In this document: piece by piece, positions 10,206 to 20,946 of the stretch
Numbering within the stretch: the first letter of the stretch is position 1
Layout: each line of letters begins with the position of its first letter
DNA from: Pyronema omphalodes
Taxonomy: Eukaryota > Ascomycota > Pezizomycetes > Pezizales > Pyronemataceae
Assembly (NCBI GenBank): GCA_024516155.1
Contig: JAJJXM010000032.1
Span: forward strand, 248,001 to 312,000
Length of the DNA stretch: 64,000 bases
Direction: 5' to 3'
Program-made: the position numbers and the translations under genes
Notes under the pieces: model-generated
Database searches by the model: none
Told to the model about the DNA's origin: nothing
The model's input: only the letters and a program-made list of their open reading frames with translations

Positions 10206-10705
10206 TAGGCATGCACACGAGACGAGCGGCTCAAGACTGAAGAGACTGGATTTCCACAAGACGAGATGTCTCGAAACCTTTTTTTTTTTCAAAAGCACGA
10301 GATTATCTCGAGACTTTTCGAGACTTATAGATTATATACTTTACAGGGCAGAAATATGTGCGATCACGTTAAATATGTATTTTTTCCTTCTCCGCTAATT
10401 GGTCTTCAGGTAAAGTTGTTACCAAGAGTAAGAAGAGGCTTCTTAGTAGAACTGCCTCGACAGTGCGTGCTTCTCATCAAAAGCTAGCATAAAATATCGG
10501 AGTCTGAGGATTAGAAGGTGTCCAATGAGGAAGAGCATGAGGATTGGGGCAGATAATATTCTGCAGAATTGTTCCTTAACTTCTAGTTTCATGAGAAGAT
10601 TTTTTTCGCTTAAAGTCGCGAGACTGACGAGACCGAAATCACACGAGACGAGATGTCTCGAGCCCATTGACGGTCCCCTCTCGCCTCGTCTCGTCTGCAT
10701 CCCTA
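10206..10705. mobile_element. hAT-like MITE, 500 bp, with 8-bp target duplication
   Basis: The left end reads TAGGCATGCACACGAGACGAG; the right end is the complement of TAGGGATGCAGACGAGACGAG, giving 21-bp inverted repeats with two mismatches. Flanks are CTCTTGGC (10198-10205) and CTCTTGGG (10706-10713), an 8-bp duplication with one difference, which is the hAT hallmark. The interior is rich in GTCTCGA/TCGAGAC words and has no transposase. A truncated second copy is at 37823-38340. Confidence 0.85.
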
Positions 10706-10713
10706 CTCTTGGG

Positions 10714-11959
10714 AAGTCCTACTATGTAACTAGGTGAACAATCACTTCGATTTGTCCCTTGCAACACCGCACAGTATCAGAATTGAATCTACCCTCCTTT
10801 TATATTAACCATTCTCGGAGAAACCTTAACGTGTCCAGAAAACTTACACAACATACTTCGCCCTGCAACACTTCTGCGTATCATAGTATTAATTACTCTA
10901 TTCATTCGCGTACAATCTCAGACATATGATTTGGTCTGTTGTGACGCCGAATGCTGGAAGGTACAAGACACGTCGCGATGTATGACGTAAGTGCGGGTTG
11001 TATCACGTGATGATGGCAAATGCTCCCTAGCTGCATGACCGTGTAGAGGGTCTTTTTCTTTGTGAATTTCAGAAAATATGAATCCTTGCTGGCTTTTATA
11101 CAACTCTTCTGCGCTGAAATCCACTCCTACTAAAGTACGATGTACGTACTCACCTCCCCGCAAACACGATTGCCGAACACATCGAATCACTCGGTGTTAT
11201 TCTCATTGAACACGGAATTACTCTGGGGTATCCAACGACGTGTCTCTGAGTTAAAGCTCAAAAATATATGTGGTTTACCTAGAAGGTGGCGCATAAATGA
11301 ATTTGGAAGTTATATGGTAATTTACTAGCGACCCGGAACCTCGCATAGGATCAATACTTTTACAAGATTATGAGGTTTCTCTGCCTGTCATTCACTATCG
11401 TAATGAGTTGTCTATCCAAGCACTTGGTACCATAATAACAACTTCGCTGCAAGTGATCTGAAGCTGTTGATGACATGCTTAACCTGTTTGATACCTAGAC
11501 ACTTATTCTAACAGACGAGGGGTGAAGACTGCAGGCATCCATCATTTTTTCTAGGGACACTGCGGACATTATGCTTCGGTGGTACGCTCTCTACTAAGAA
11601 AATAGGTCCTCCGCCTGCTGTAGAGCATTTCCAATCAATGTCGTTCTGCTATGTTTCAAACTTCTTTTGTAAAACGCTAAGAGATTCCTTAGACAAACTA
11701 TAGGACGCATATATCCATAGAGATTTTGCACAGAGTTCAGCATGGTCCGTAACACGCATATACGACCAAATCGTGTGTACATTTAGAAGTGTACAATTTG
11801 ACTCTGTTATGGATATTTCTTCTGCATTCAGTACTGCAGCGCGAAAATTCCAAATCCTCTGACGTGAGCCACGAAGAAAAACGAAAGAGTTCGAGACATT
11901 CACGTGTGAAACGATGGTGCCTTATCAGATTGCATTATGAAAAGAAAAGGGCAAAAAGA
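10714..11959. repeat. Repeat-unit arm with bipartite motif
   Basis: 10714-10910 pairs with 37620-37800 on the other strand as the outer part of the long inverted repeat. 10915-11330 closely matches 35395-35830, including the bipartite motif TATGACGTAA ... TATCACGTGATG at 10976-11014. The rest (11331-11959) shows further related fragments. No supported gene. Confidence 0.55.
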
Positions 11960-12039
11960 TGGGTTCGATGGGACTCGAACCCACATACGGCCCCTAAGCA
12001 TGCTAAGTGACCGTGTTCTACCAATTGAACTACAAACCC
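11960..12039 (-). ncRNA. tRNA-like gene, copy 5
   Basis: Minus strand, consensus ACGG/CCGT-type copy with AGCATGCT in the enlarged loop, intact A and B boxes and TCTTTTTG immediately after the 3' end. Confidence 0.85.
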
Positions 12040-14079
12040 AGGTTGTAAAATGGCGTGTTGGAATTGAAACATAAGTTGCTGCTGGTTAGACGGATGAAGC
12101 GCGGTTCTCGGTGGTTGTGCATGGCGGCGCAAGGAGCTATGATGTCAGTGGTTAAGGGAGCGCTTCTTTCTGTATTGTCCATGTTTATCGTTCATATTCC
12201 CAAGCTAGTTATGGTCTGGTTAAAATAGTGAAGACCGACGCCGAAGATATGATACTAATCTCTCAGCTGTATCCCCCTCACGTACATTGAACATTACTTA
12301 TAACCGGATAGCTCAATCGGCGGCGAGGTTACTGCAGCACAATCCGAATGCAAGGCGGATGATGGTCGACTATCATTATATATTCTCATGTCGCTCTCTC
12401 TTAAACAATTACCCCGAATACTCACGGAAGCATCAACCATACTGTTCTCGTTTGCTATATTGTGGTAAAAGAGAAGTTGCTCCGAGCCTCCAGTACAGTC
12501 TCTCAATCACATCTAGCTCCAGTACATGTGGCAATAACTAAAACTGGACTGGGCAGTCTGGTGTGAGATGTCTTTGCTGCAATACTTTGTGCTTCAGTAA
12601 AATCCGAACGCTAGTTGGATTATGGTCGACCATGATTCGATCATCAACTGTTGTTCCCTTCCCTTTGACCACCACACTGGAAAAATGCAATCCATTATCC
12701 CGGTTCTCTTTTTATGGTTTCACAAATATCACATCGCGTAATGGGGGACCATAATCCTCTTTTCGCTTGGTATTCCTCCTTCCAATCCCACATGGGAATA
12801 CATAATCAGTTGTTTCACTGTACAGTATCAACTCATGTCTAATCCACGTGAATATCCCTTCCTTTTAAAATTTTCTCTCACCCTATCGAGTATCAAACCC
12901 ATCGAGGCTGTCTCTACAGTGTAAGTTCAACTCACTATCTACACCACCGTCCTATTTCTTCCTGCAGCTCAATTCAGTTCACAATGATCTTTTGCCTCCA
13001 TTTATAAATATTCTTTGGATAACCTTTGAGGTTCAAGCCAAATATTACTACACTCGGAAATATTAATGTGGGTGTTGACTACACCATAGTATGCGTGCCG
13101 CAGCAATCAGTCCTGGAGTACAAGTAACAAATATTCAAAGCATGAGATAAAGTGACATCTTACAATTGAATAATCTTCCGATGAAGTTGTAAAGGAGATG
13201 ATTTATCGTCCATCCGGGCTCTATCGGTACCTTGAATTTAAAAAATGATCGGGAGATGGAAATTTTTGGGCTGTATCATCGTAAACTCAGTATCACCTGA
13301 ATAGGATATTTCAGGTCCTCCTACACTATATAATCCAGGGTTGTTTCTACAATACGACGTGAATGGAATAGTCGTGAACCATAATAGCGAATAACAGGTA
13401 CCGGGGCTTTAGAAGATTAGGTTTATGGCAGGACTCCTCATTCTATGAGGAATATTGGGCTTTCAGATGATTATGGTATTGCTCCCAGATTCAGGCATTC
13501 ATAAACCCTTCCTGGAAATCGAGGGATATCACACGAACATGACTGTCGACGCGCACTTGATTCGTGACCGTGTAAATGCGCGGTGACGAATGGCAACACG
13601 GCGAGGCCGTTTCTCAAGTATCTATCAAATCTATGTATTGAGATTTATCGGGAATGTTCCTAGTTTTGACTTTTCACGGAATATAGCCTAAAACCAGTTA
13701 TAAATCTTTTATCTTCGTATATGGAAGTAACGACAAACAAGCGTTGAAAAAAGGGGCGGGACCTACTTCCGGATTTTAATATGGTCGAGTTTAATCGTAA
13801 TTTTGAAATTGTCAGTCTATTTGACCAAACCATCGAACTCAACACAGATACACACGATTGATACCACATACACCACAGCGTGCTATGAGGGACCATATAC
13901 GTGTTTGAATGGGAATGCACAAAACAAAATGCGAATGAAAAAAGGCCCATCCTATAAAAAAGACAGAAATACAGTTGGGTATAACAACATCCTATACTTC
14001 TGGGTTCTCGGGTTTCACTTCTCGCTTCTCACTGCTCCGTATATAGACAATGATTTCTTACAGGTCCTCCTCTGACCCA
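12040..14079. repeat. Spacer with possible decayed tRNA-derived fragments
   Basis: 12171-12250 resembles 46085-46165. Two stretches, near 12300-12380 (TAGCTCAATCGG, an A-box-like word, then GATGGTCGACTATC) and near 12580-12640 (AATCCGAACG ... ATGGTCGACCATG), look like distant relatives of each other and could be old tRNA-derived SINE fragments; this is weak. From 12740 to 14079 I see no repeat match and no supported gene. Confidence 0.35.
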
Positions 14080-14101
14080 CCCCCCCCCCCCCCCCCCCCC
14101 C
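14080..14101. repeat. Poly-C tract (22 nt)
   Basis: An uninterrupted C run directly downstream of the lipin-derived pseudogene (read on the minus strand, a G run). Read length errors are likely here. Confidence 0.9.
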
Positions 14102-14166
14102 AAATGCCATACGCCAATTTATACTCTCTAGCATTCCTTGTTATTTTCATCAGTACTGCTCCTCCT

Positions 14167-14905
14167 CTACTTCCCAACCAGCGCCGCAACCTCCTTCTCA
14201 ATCGCCTCCTTCGCATGAGTGATAGGATCAGCAATATGATTAATCATTCTCCTTTTCGCAAAGTTCGATTTCTGTTCCTCCTGATCCTCTGCCTCCAGCA
14301 CCTTCTCATCTTCCACTTCACTTTCATATTCCACCCCATCTTCCTCCTCCTCTTCTTCATCATCATCATATTCCGCATCTTCATCTTCTAAATAACTTTC
14401 CCCTATATCACTGACATCTTCACCATCCTCCTCCTCATTTTCAGAATCCTCATTCTCAGAATCCGAAAATAAATCCGGATCCACCACATCTTCTCTCTAA
14501 TAATTGAAATCCGTAAACTCCTCCTGAGTATCATTAACGATTTCGACAGGGGGGGAGAAATGGTCTACCAAATCCCTCATGTTGACATAACTACTTTTAT
14601 ATTTCGTCAGACACAGTAGATCCAATACAACTTCCGCATTAGAGTTAATAGTAAATATCCTAGTCGAAGGAATATTAACCGAACGATAACTCAACGCATC
14701 AGGTAATCGATTTCCAAATCCCGCATAAAACGGATTATGTTTTTCCCCAAAGGGATTTCAAATATCTCTTAAAGCAGCGATTTTAAAAACTTCGGGTTTT
14801 CGGAGTTAAACTTCTCTTCTTAGAGCGTGGAATGTTCGATCAGAACTCATGATGACGGGACCCGTAGAGACTCGGTAGCCGTCCTGTCACGCTTGTGATC
14901 TGGTC
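14167..14905 (-). pseudogene. Truncated lipin C-terminal fragment
   Basis: This is a copy of the 3' third of the lipin gene at 50679-53328 (roughly nucleotides 52620-53328 there), in minus orientation. It keeps the segments SYRSVNIPSTRIF and LDLLCLTKYKSSYVNMRD, the acidic tail and the ending AIEKEVAALVGK. It lacks the N-LIP domain and the catalytic DxDxT region. At least two stop codons break it: the codon for the Trp in FNYWRED is TAG here, and a Tyr codon upstream (in REVYLRK) reads TAA. Nearly all other differences in the best-preserved part are silent (see findings). At its 5' side it abuts a remnant of the coiled-coil gene N-terminus, so it seems to have replaced that gene's body within a repeat unit. 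Confidence 0.9.
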
Positions 14906-14917
14906 CCTGAGATGGTG

Positions 14918-14998
14918 GTAAGGAATGTTCCTCCTGCTTGGTGGCCGAGCAACAGTTAAGAGAGCTTTTAGCTCGAGAAGCTGGAGAGGCCGTTACTG
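14918..14998 (-). pseudogene. N-terminal remnant of the coiled-coil gene (third copy)
   Basis: The minus strand reads like the first ~25 codons of the 169-aa gene, with the recognisable words TASPASRAKSS and KQEEHSLPP aligning to the starts of copies 1 and 2. The start codon is lost and the rest of the gene is missing, replaced by the lipin fragment. The upstream region (15000-15250) still resembles the coiled-coil gene promoter, including CAAGTCGAGT. Confidence 0.65.
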
Positions 14999-16116
14999 TG
15001 GGCTTATGTAAGCTTCACTAGTTGCTGTTTAATGTATTCCAATAACTCAACATGAGCTGCGAGATGGCTTTATTTATACCCTAGGCCTTGCTACTTTGTA
15101 TGGCCAAGGACACTGAGAAAACGTTAGCTCAAGTCGAGTCGGAGAAGCTGGTGACAACACTGTGCACTCTAATTGTTTCAGACGAAAACTTCACTCGACT
15201 TGAGGAGCCTCGAAACTACACCTGTCTGAAACTACCCTTGCTTTACTTTAAGTTGGGAATATCAATATGGAGTTTTAGATGCAAAAAGTGCATTTATGCT
15301 AGTTGGTTTCAAGGCATCAGAAACTCGGTGCACTGCGGGCGATGTTTTAGGAATCTTCTGGCTCGGATCACAGCCGCAGTATCCCCAGTTCCACGTATGA
15401 CACGCTATATTTACACCTGGATAAATGAAACATATGCATGAAAAAATAAATATCTTGATCACGAAATTGCAACAAATGCATAATAACAGAAACACTTCAG
15501 CCAGAAATAAGTTGACATTCTTGATCGAAGTTCCAACCCCCATTTTATGTATTGAGACGATGCTTCCGGCCTTGAGACACCTTGATACCGATATTCTGCA
15601 CTTGTTCATGGTATTTCAAGCGCGTCTTAGTGGAAAAAATCGACATGTTGTGTCATGCCCTTGACCGATCCAAGGTCGATGCGAAAGTAAACGAGTGATA
15701 ACACATGTTCTAACTGCTTGCTAAGACGTAAGCGGAGTGTATTACAGCTTACGAAAATTGTATTTGCAATATATATTATACAATTAATTCAATTGCATCA
15801 ATAAAGAAGACAACCTGTGAATGCGCAGCTGGGGAACATTAGCCATAATCACGCAATACCATTCCGCGTTTACGTCATACATCACGATGAGTCTTGTACC
15901 GTCTGGCATCATGCGTCCACATTGACCAAATCTTATCCACATTTAGAGGTGTAAAATTTGACTCCTTCGAAAATATTTCTTTCGGCATTTAGTATTACAG
16001 CGGGGAAATTCCAAATCGTCTTCTGGTGAGTCAGAAAAATGAGACAGTTCACGACAGTCACGTGTGGGGTAGGTATGCCTTATCAGACTGTGCGCAAAAA
16101 GAATAATGCAAAAGGA
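14999..16116. repeat. Repeat-unit arm upstream of copy 6
   Basis: Contains the coiled-coil promoter-like stretch (15000-15260), a segment related to 36060-36480 and 44880-45130, and the bipartite motif in reverse at 15848-15888 with a decayed E-box half. No supported gene. Confidence 0.55.
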
Positions 16117-16197
16117 TGGGCTCGATGGGACTCGAACCCACATACGGCCCCTAAGCATGCTAAGCGACTGTGTTCTAACCAATTGAACTACAAACCC
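16117..16197 (-). ncRNA. tRNA-like gene, copy 6
   Basis: Minus strand, ACGG/CCGT type with one mismatch in the outer stem (ACAG). A and B boxes intact; the T run following is four bases, so the stop may be weaker. Confidence 0.8.
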
Positions 16198-17294
16198 AGG
16201 TTGTGAAAGGGCGCGTTGGAATTGAGATATAATCCGTTACTAGTTAGACGGAGAAAGAGCGGTTGTCCGTGGTTCTAGCGGCTCTAGATGACGTAGAAGA
16301 AGATATAATGTCAGTGGTTCTGGGTGCGAGATTTGGGTGGTGTTATTTCCATGAGCCGCGGTGATGGCGTGGCTGTCTTCCATTTTCATGGTTCTCTGGG
16401 AATAACAATTGACTTGTCATCCACTGAAACATGGGTCCAACAAATGATGAAAGTGTTGTCACCAATTTGCGATTCAGTAGCCTTGTCTTCTGAGATTTTA
16501 GATGATTGACAATTCGTCCCATTGCCATGGTCGATCCAAGTTCCACGCGAATTGCAGCGAGTGATATTGCATGTCTCAATTGCCTTCCGAGAAGATCACT
16601 AAGTGCATGGAGTGTATTACAACGTATGCAAATTGTACTCTCAATATTCATGAATGTAATTCAGTCGCAGTGACAAAAAAAAAACAATTTGCCAATATGT
16701 AGCTATCGAACATCAGCTGGTGTCATAACGTTGAGAACGTGTAATCGGAGAATCTAGAGATATACGCACCATAAAAGATATCTTTCCTCCTTGCATCTCC
16801 AATGGACTCCCATTAACTGGGATGTCTCGGTTGATCTTAATCCAGGCAGAGTTCTACGGTTAGTAACCCTCTGGTTGTGTTTTGCTTTCCCTCCTGGCAT
16901 TTCCTTCACACAGTATTACAGTGATATAATCTGGAGGTACAGTGTCTATGTATCTACTGCAGATCTACGGCATATTGCGATAATGCTAGGCATGACTGAC
17001 CGAGGATTACTGCACATGCATCTATCACTGATTTAATATTCAAACTCCCATCTGCAGCTTCAATTCTTCTCTACGAATGTCACATATGCCAAATCAAGAT
17101 ATTTATGCTTTAATAATAGTAACTATTTACGGTTTTCCAAATCATCTTTAGCATATCAGAATTGGAATCTCGCTATCAAAATCCAAAAAATACACTAGAC
17201 CCATACTTTACAAAACCTAACTTGTATCAAGTAACCAAAAACTCAAATCATTATGTACTACAGCAACATATACAAGGCTTTCTGATATCAATAT
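16198..17294. other. End of repeat domain and 3' flank of the FN3 gene
   Basis: 16198-16700 resembles the head arms of other units (GGTTCTCGGTGG-like words, and 16600-16640 resembles 10080-10125). From about 16790 to 17294 the sequence is unique and probably holds the 3' untranslated region of the minus-strand gene that ends at 17295. Confidence 0.45.
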
Positions 17295-20200
17295 TTATTC
17301 CTCAACTTCAGTTCCCTTCTCCTTCCTCCTAAAAATACCCTTCTTCCCCTCTCCTTCCTTCTTGAAACTCTTCCTTTTCTCTTTCTCATCCTTTGCGTCC
17401 CCCTCATCTTCCTTCTTCCTAGAAAAGAACCCACTCTCCCTACTTTTCAACCACGGCTGTGGCTGGGGGGTTGTGACCTTTTCCTCCTGACCTTCTTCAC
17501 CCTCCTCAACTGGTAGATTCTCCCCCTCTCTCTTCCATCCCCATGTACTCTTCTCTGCTCCCTTTGCCTTATTTTGCACAGTCTCTTCATCCTCCTCCTC
17601 CATCCCATCACCCTCCTTCTTACCGCCCGACCGTCTCCAAAACTTGCCCGTAGAACTCTTTCTACTCAATACACTAAATCTTGATAGAATACTTTCCTTA
17701 GTAGTAGTACTTTCCAGACTATGACCCGAAAACCCGCTCGCGTCGGTGTTGATACTAATCGCATCACCAGAAGTAGTTCTAACGGGAGTCGACATCCTAG
17801 ACTGGAAAGTAGGAGCAGCAGGGTTAAGACGAGGAGTAACTGGACGAGGTGAAGAAGTATTGAAGTATCCTGTATGGTTACTAAACATTCCTAAAGACGT
17901 CGTGCTATTGTTCATCCCGGATAGGCCGGACATTGCAAGTCCACTACCCATTCCACGCTCATTAACACTCATGCTGCTACCAATGATACCAGATGGCCCG
18001 ACACCTCCTGCGGGGGAGATGGGACGGGAAACTGGTCGGCTGGCAGGAAGTCGCCCGGAGTTGAAGGTGCCCCAATTTGCGGCCCGAGGAAGGGAGTCAG
18101 GTTGGGATAAGGTTGGCCATCCAAAGGCGGCGGAAGCGTCGGATGATGGCACGGGAAGAGGATTATCGAAAGATGCAATGGAGCTTGGACGAGGCGATAC
18201 AGGGGGCTGGTCAAAGAGTTTTGACTCCAGAGGATCAAAGCCGGGAGAAAATTGGCTGAAGGTGGCGGAATGGCGGGAGTGTTGGCTGTTGGTGCGTTCC
18301 AACGGCTTTGTGCGACGAGAAGTGCCAGGAAGAAAGTCGAGGCCATTGGCCCAGCTGCCATAAGAACCTGAGCGTCGACGAGTACCGATGGGATCTAGGC
18401 CGGGAGGATCATTCTTCGGGAAGGAATGTGACTCGGCAGCTCGCAGCTGGCCAAGAGCAGGCGCTACACCGTCAAATCCCATTGTTTTACCACGCTGGCG
18501 ATTGAACGAGCTGGAGAGAAGGTTTACGAAGCGACGAGAATTGGACTTTGGTGCGGCATTTTCGTCAGCGATATCACTCGCCGCGGTACCAATCGGTCGG
18601 TTGGTGCCGATGGGAGACATTGTTGCTGCGGTGGTGCGATCGGGCTCTAGATGCAGCTGAGAACCGGGGGAGAAGCTATTAAAAGCCGGAATGTGGTTAA
18701 AGCTGCTTCGTGGAGATGTTGAGACGGAACCTGAAGACATTGGAGACTGAGGAACCCCGTAGTGGAGGACATCGTATGGAAGAGAGCGAGGTTGCGTATC
18801 TTCGTTTGCGGTAGAAGCCCTAGGACTAGGTGGTGCATCGTCGAATGAGAATAAATTTGACGGAAGTAGCGAGTTGGCAGTAGGGCTCATTGGAGTGCTT
18901 CCAATGAACTCATCTCCAGACTCGGAGTAGTCCATGAGAGGGGCGGTGACTGTGCCAGGAATTTCGGTGGAAGTAACGGTACCATTGGCGATGTTGAAAA
19001 ATGGGCTCAAAGGAACCGGATTTTGGAAAGTTGGACTGTTTTGCTGGAAGGGGAGACTGTTGAAGGTAGATCCCCGGTAGTCGAAATCCTGCATAGGATA
19101 GCCATTGAGAGAAGAAGACACAGTAGGAGTACGTGATTTACGGTTACGGTGTCTGCGCTGCTTCGGCTTCTTCAGCAAGGCTTCTGCACCAGAGCCACTC
19201 TCACGTCGACCTTGGATGTTTGCTAGTGCTTTTTGAGAATTGAGAAATTCAACCTCAGTCTGCGAATAATTAGCTGGGTTCGGATGAAAGTAGAAAAGAG
19301 CAGTACTAACAGCTTTATACGCTTGATAAACGCTACAATAATCCATCTCAAGCTTCATGTGCCTTTCGTTCCAAGCAGACTCCCGTTGCTCGTATTCCTT
19401 GAGCTTCTGAGCTTCCTCGTCTTCTTCCGCCTTGAGCTGCTCCTTCTGAGTCTCCAAACTCTTCATCGTTGTAATCAAGGTCCGAATCTCCTCCTCCATT
19501 TCCACAATCTGCTTCTGTGTCTCCTGAATATCATTACTCATTTCCTTCTCGGTGGCTGCAACACTGGCCTTGCTTTTCTCCGCCGACTTTGCAAGTTCCT
19601 CCATCTTTCCGATCGCCGCCAGCTTTTCCTCGTCCCAGCGAGCAATATCATCTTGCATTCTTTTCACCTCATATTCCTTTGCCCTCAAGCTCTTCTCCGT
19701 CCGAGTCCTCAATGCTTCTGCCGTTCTTCTCGCCTCCTCCAACGACTTTGTTTCTACCCTTATTCTCTGCCTCCCCGCATCCTCTTCGTTCTTCTTATGC
19801 TTGACTTCATCAAGCTCTGACCTCAAAGCCGCCTCCTGACTCTTGTGATCATCCTCGGCCAGCTGCAGCTGTGCCTCAGTCTCCATAATTTCTTTCCTCA
19901 CAGCCTCCAAGTCCCTGGTGAGCGTGTCCACCGAATGCTGATCCTCTGGTGAGTAACCCTGTATATGCTGCTGCATTTCCGTAGCGGGGGAAGCTCTTCT
20001 ATCCTTAGTTCCTCTTCTCTGTTGGGGATGATGCGCCCGCTCTACATGATGAGGGCTGGGGGGTACCTCAGCGGCAGAGGTAGAATGAACAGAGGGAGCA
20101 TCTTCTTCGAGTTTATGACCAGTAGAGGGAGGTTCAGTAGAATCACGATTTTTGGCGCAAGTACGAAGTCGGATTAATTGTCCTGGGGCCTGAAAGTTCT

Positions 20201-20946
20201 GAGCATTTGCAGCGATCACACGGACGTTGTAGCGTTGGTCAGGATTGAGTCCGGTTACTGTTACGCTTGTTTCGCCACGTTTTTCGGATTCTCCAACTAG
20301 AAGATGAGAATGTCAGCAAAGTTCCACGAAAGCCGACGATCACCGGCAGAGCTCAAAAAAGTCCGACCACGTCCCATAATGTCCGTAGTCTACCATGTCC
20401 CCAAGCGCACAAATTGACACGTAGCCTATCACATCTCCCCCCAATGGAAGACCAACCATTAATGCCATTTATCTGAATGATATGTTTGGCAACACTGCCC
20501 GCCTTTTCAGGAAGACTCCAATGCAACGTAATCGTATCTGCTGAAACGCCATGTAGAGAGACCCTCGGTGGTGCAGGCAAATCCAATCCTAAAATCTTGA
20601 CAAGTGTTGGTATCGGTATGTTAAGTAGCGTCGAAACTCGGTAGAACATCCTGTTTATCATAGCAAGCAGCATCGTCAGCAATCCGTTGCATGAGCCGTT
20701 TTCCACCACCGAGACCCTGAAGCTGCAACCGGAGAATCCATCCGCGTTCGCCGCTTTCGCAGTTCTCGCCTTAAACATCAAGACGACGACACCGCAAAAG
20801 CCGTACCACCTCGACGAAGAGAACGACAACTTCGACCCCGCGAAACCCCCCCCGCGAAGACGCCACAACTCTTGAAAAAGCCTCTGGACACAAAAAGCAA
20901 CATACCATGCTAAGGCAAAGATAGTAGCCACCACAACGACGACCAT
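17295..20946 (-). CDS. Membrane-anchored FN3 domain protein with coiled coil
   Basis: Two exons are clear: 20946-20457 and 20296-17295, joined across a 160-nt intron (donor GTTGGT, branch GCTGAC, acceptor CTTCTAG), giving 1,163 codons. Residues 2-20 form a hydrophobic anchor. The splice joins the FN3 strands cleanly (IIQINGIN joined to VGESEK, then VTVTGL, YNVRVIAA), matching the fungal FN3 family in which an ING(I/V)NVGES block is typical. A long coiled coil follows (about residues 285-500), then a Ser/Pro-rich disordered region and a Lys/Glu-rich tail. A second, in-frame intron (about 20861-20589, acceptor TTTTAG) is likely because the segment it would remove is low-complexity, and removing it puts the anchor next to the FN3 domain; its donor (GTCTTC) is weak. 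Cellular role is not known; membrane tethering with a cytoplasmic coiled coil is inferred. Confidence 0.88.

Noticed and set aside
17746..18363. 205-codon plus-strand frame opposite the FN3 gene
   Set aside because: It is the antisense shadow of the Ser/Pro-rich part of the FN3 protein and has no recognisable domain.
19233..19820. 195-codon plus-strand frame
   Set aside because: Antisense of the coiled-coil coding sequence; the Leu/Phe-rich translation is what complemented Glu/Lys codons give.
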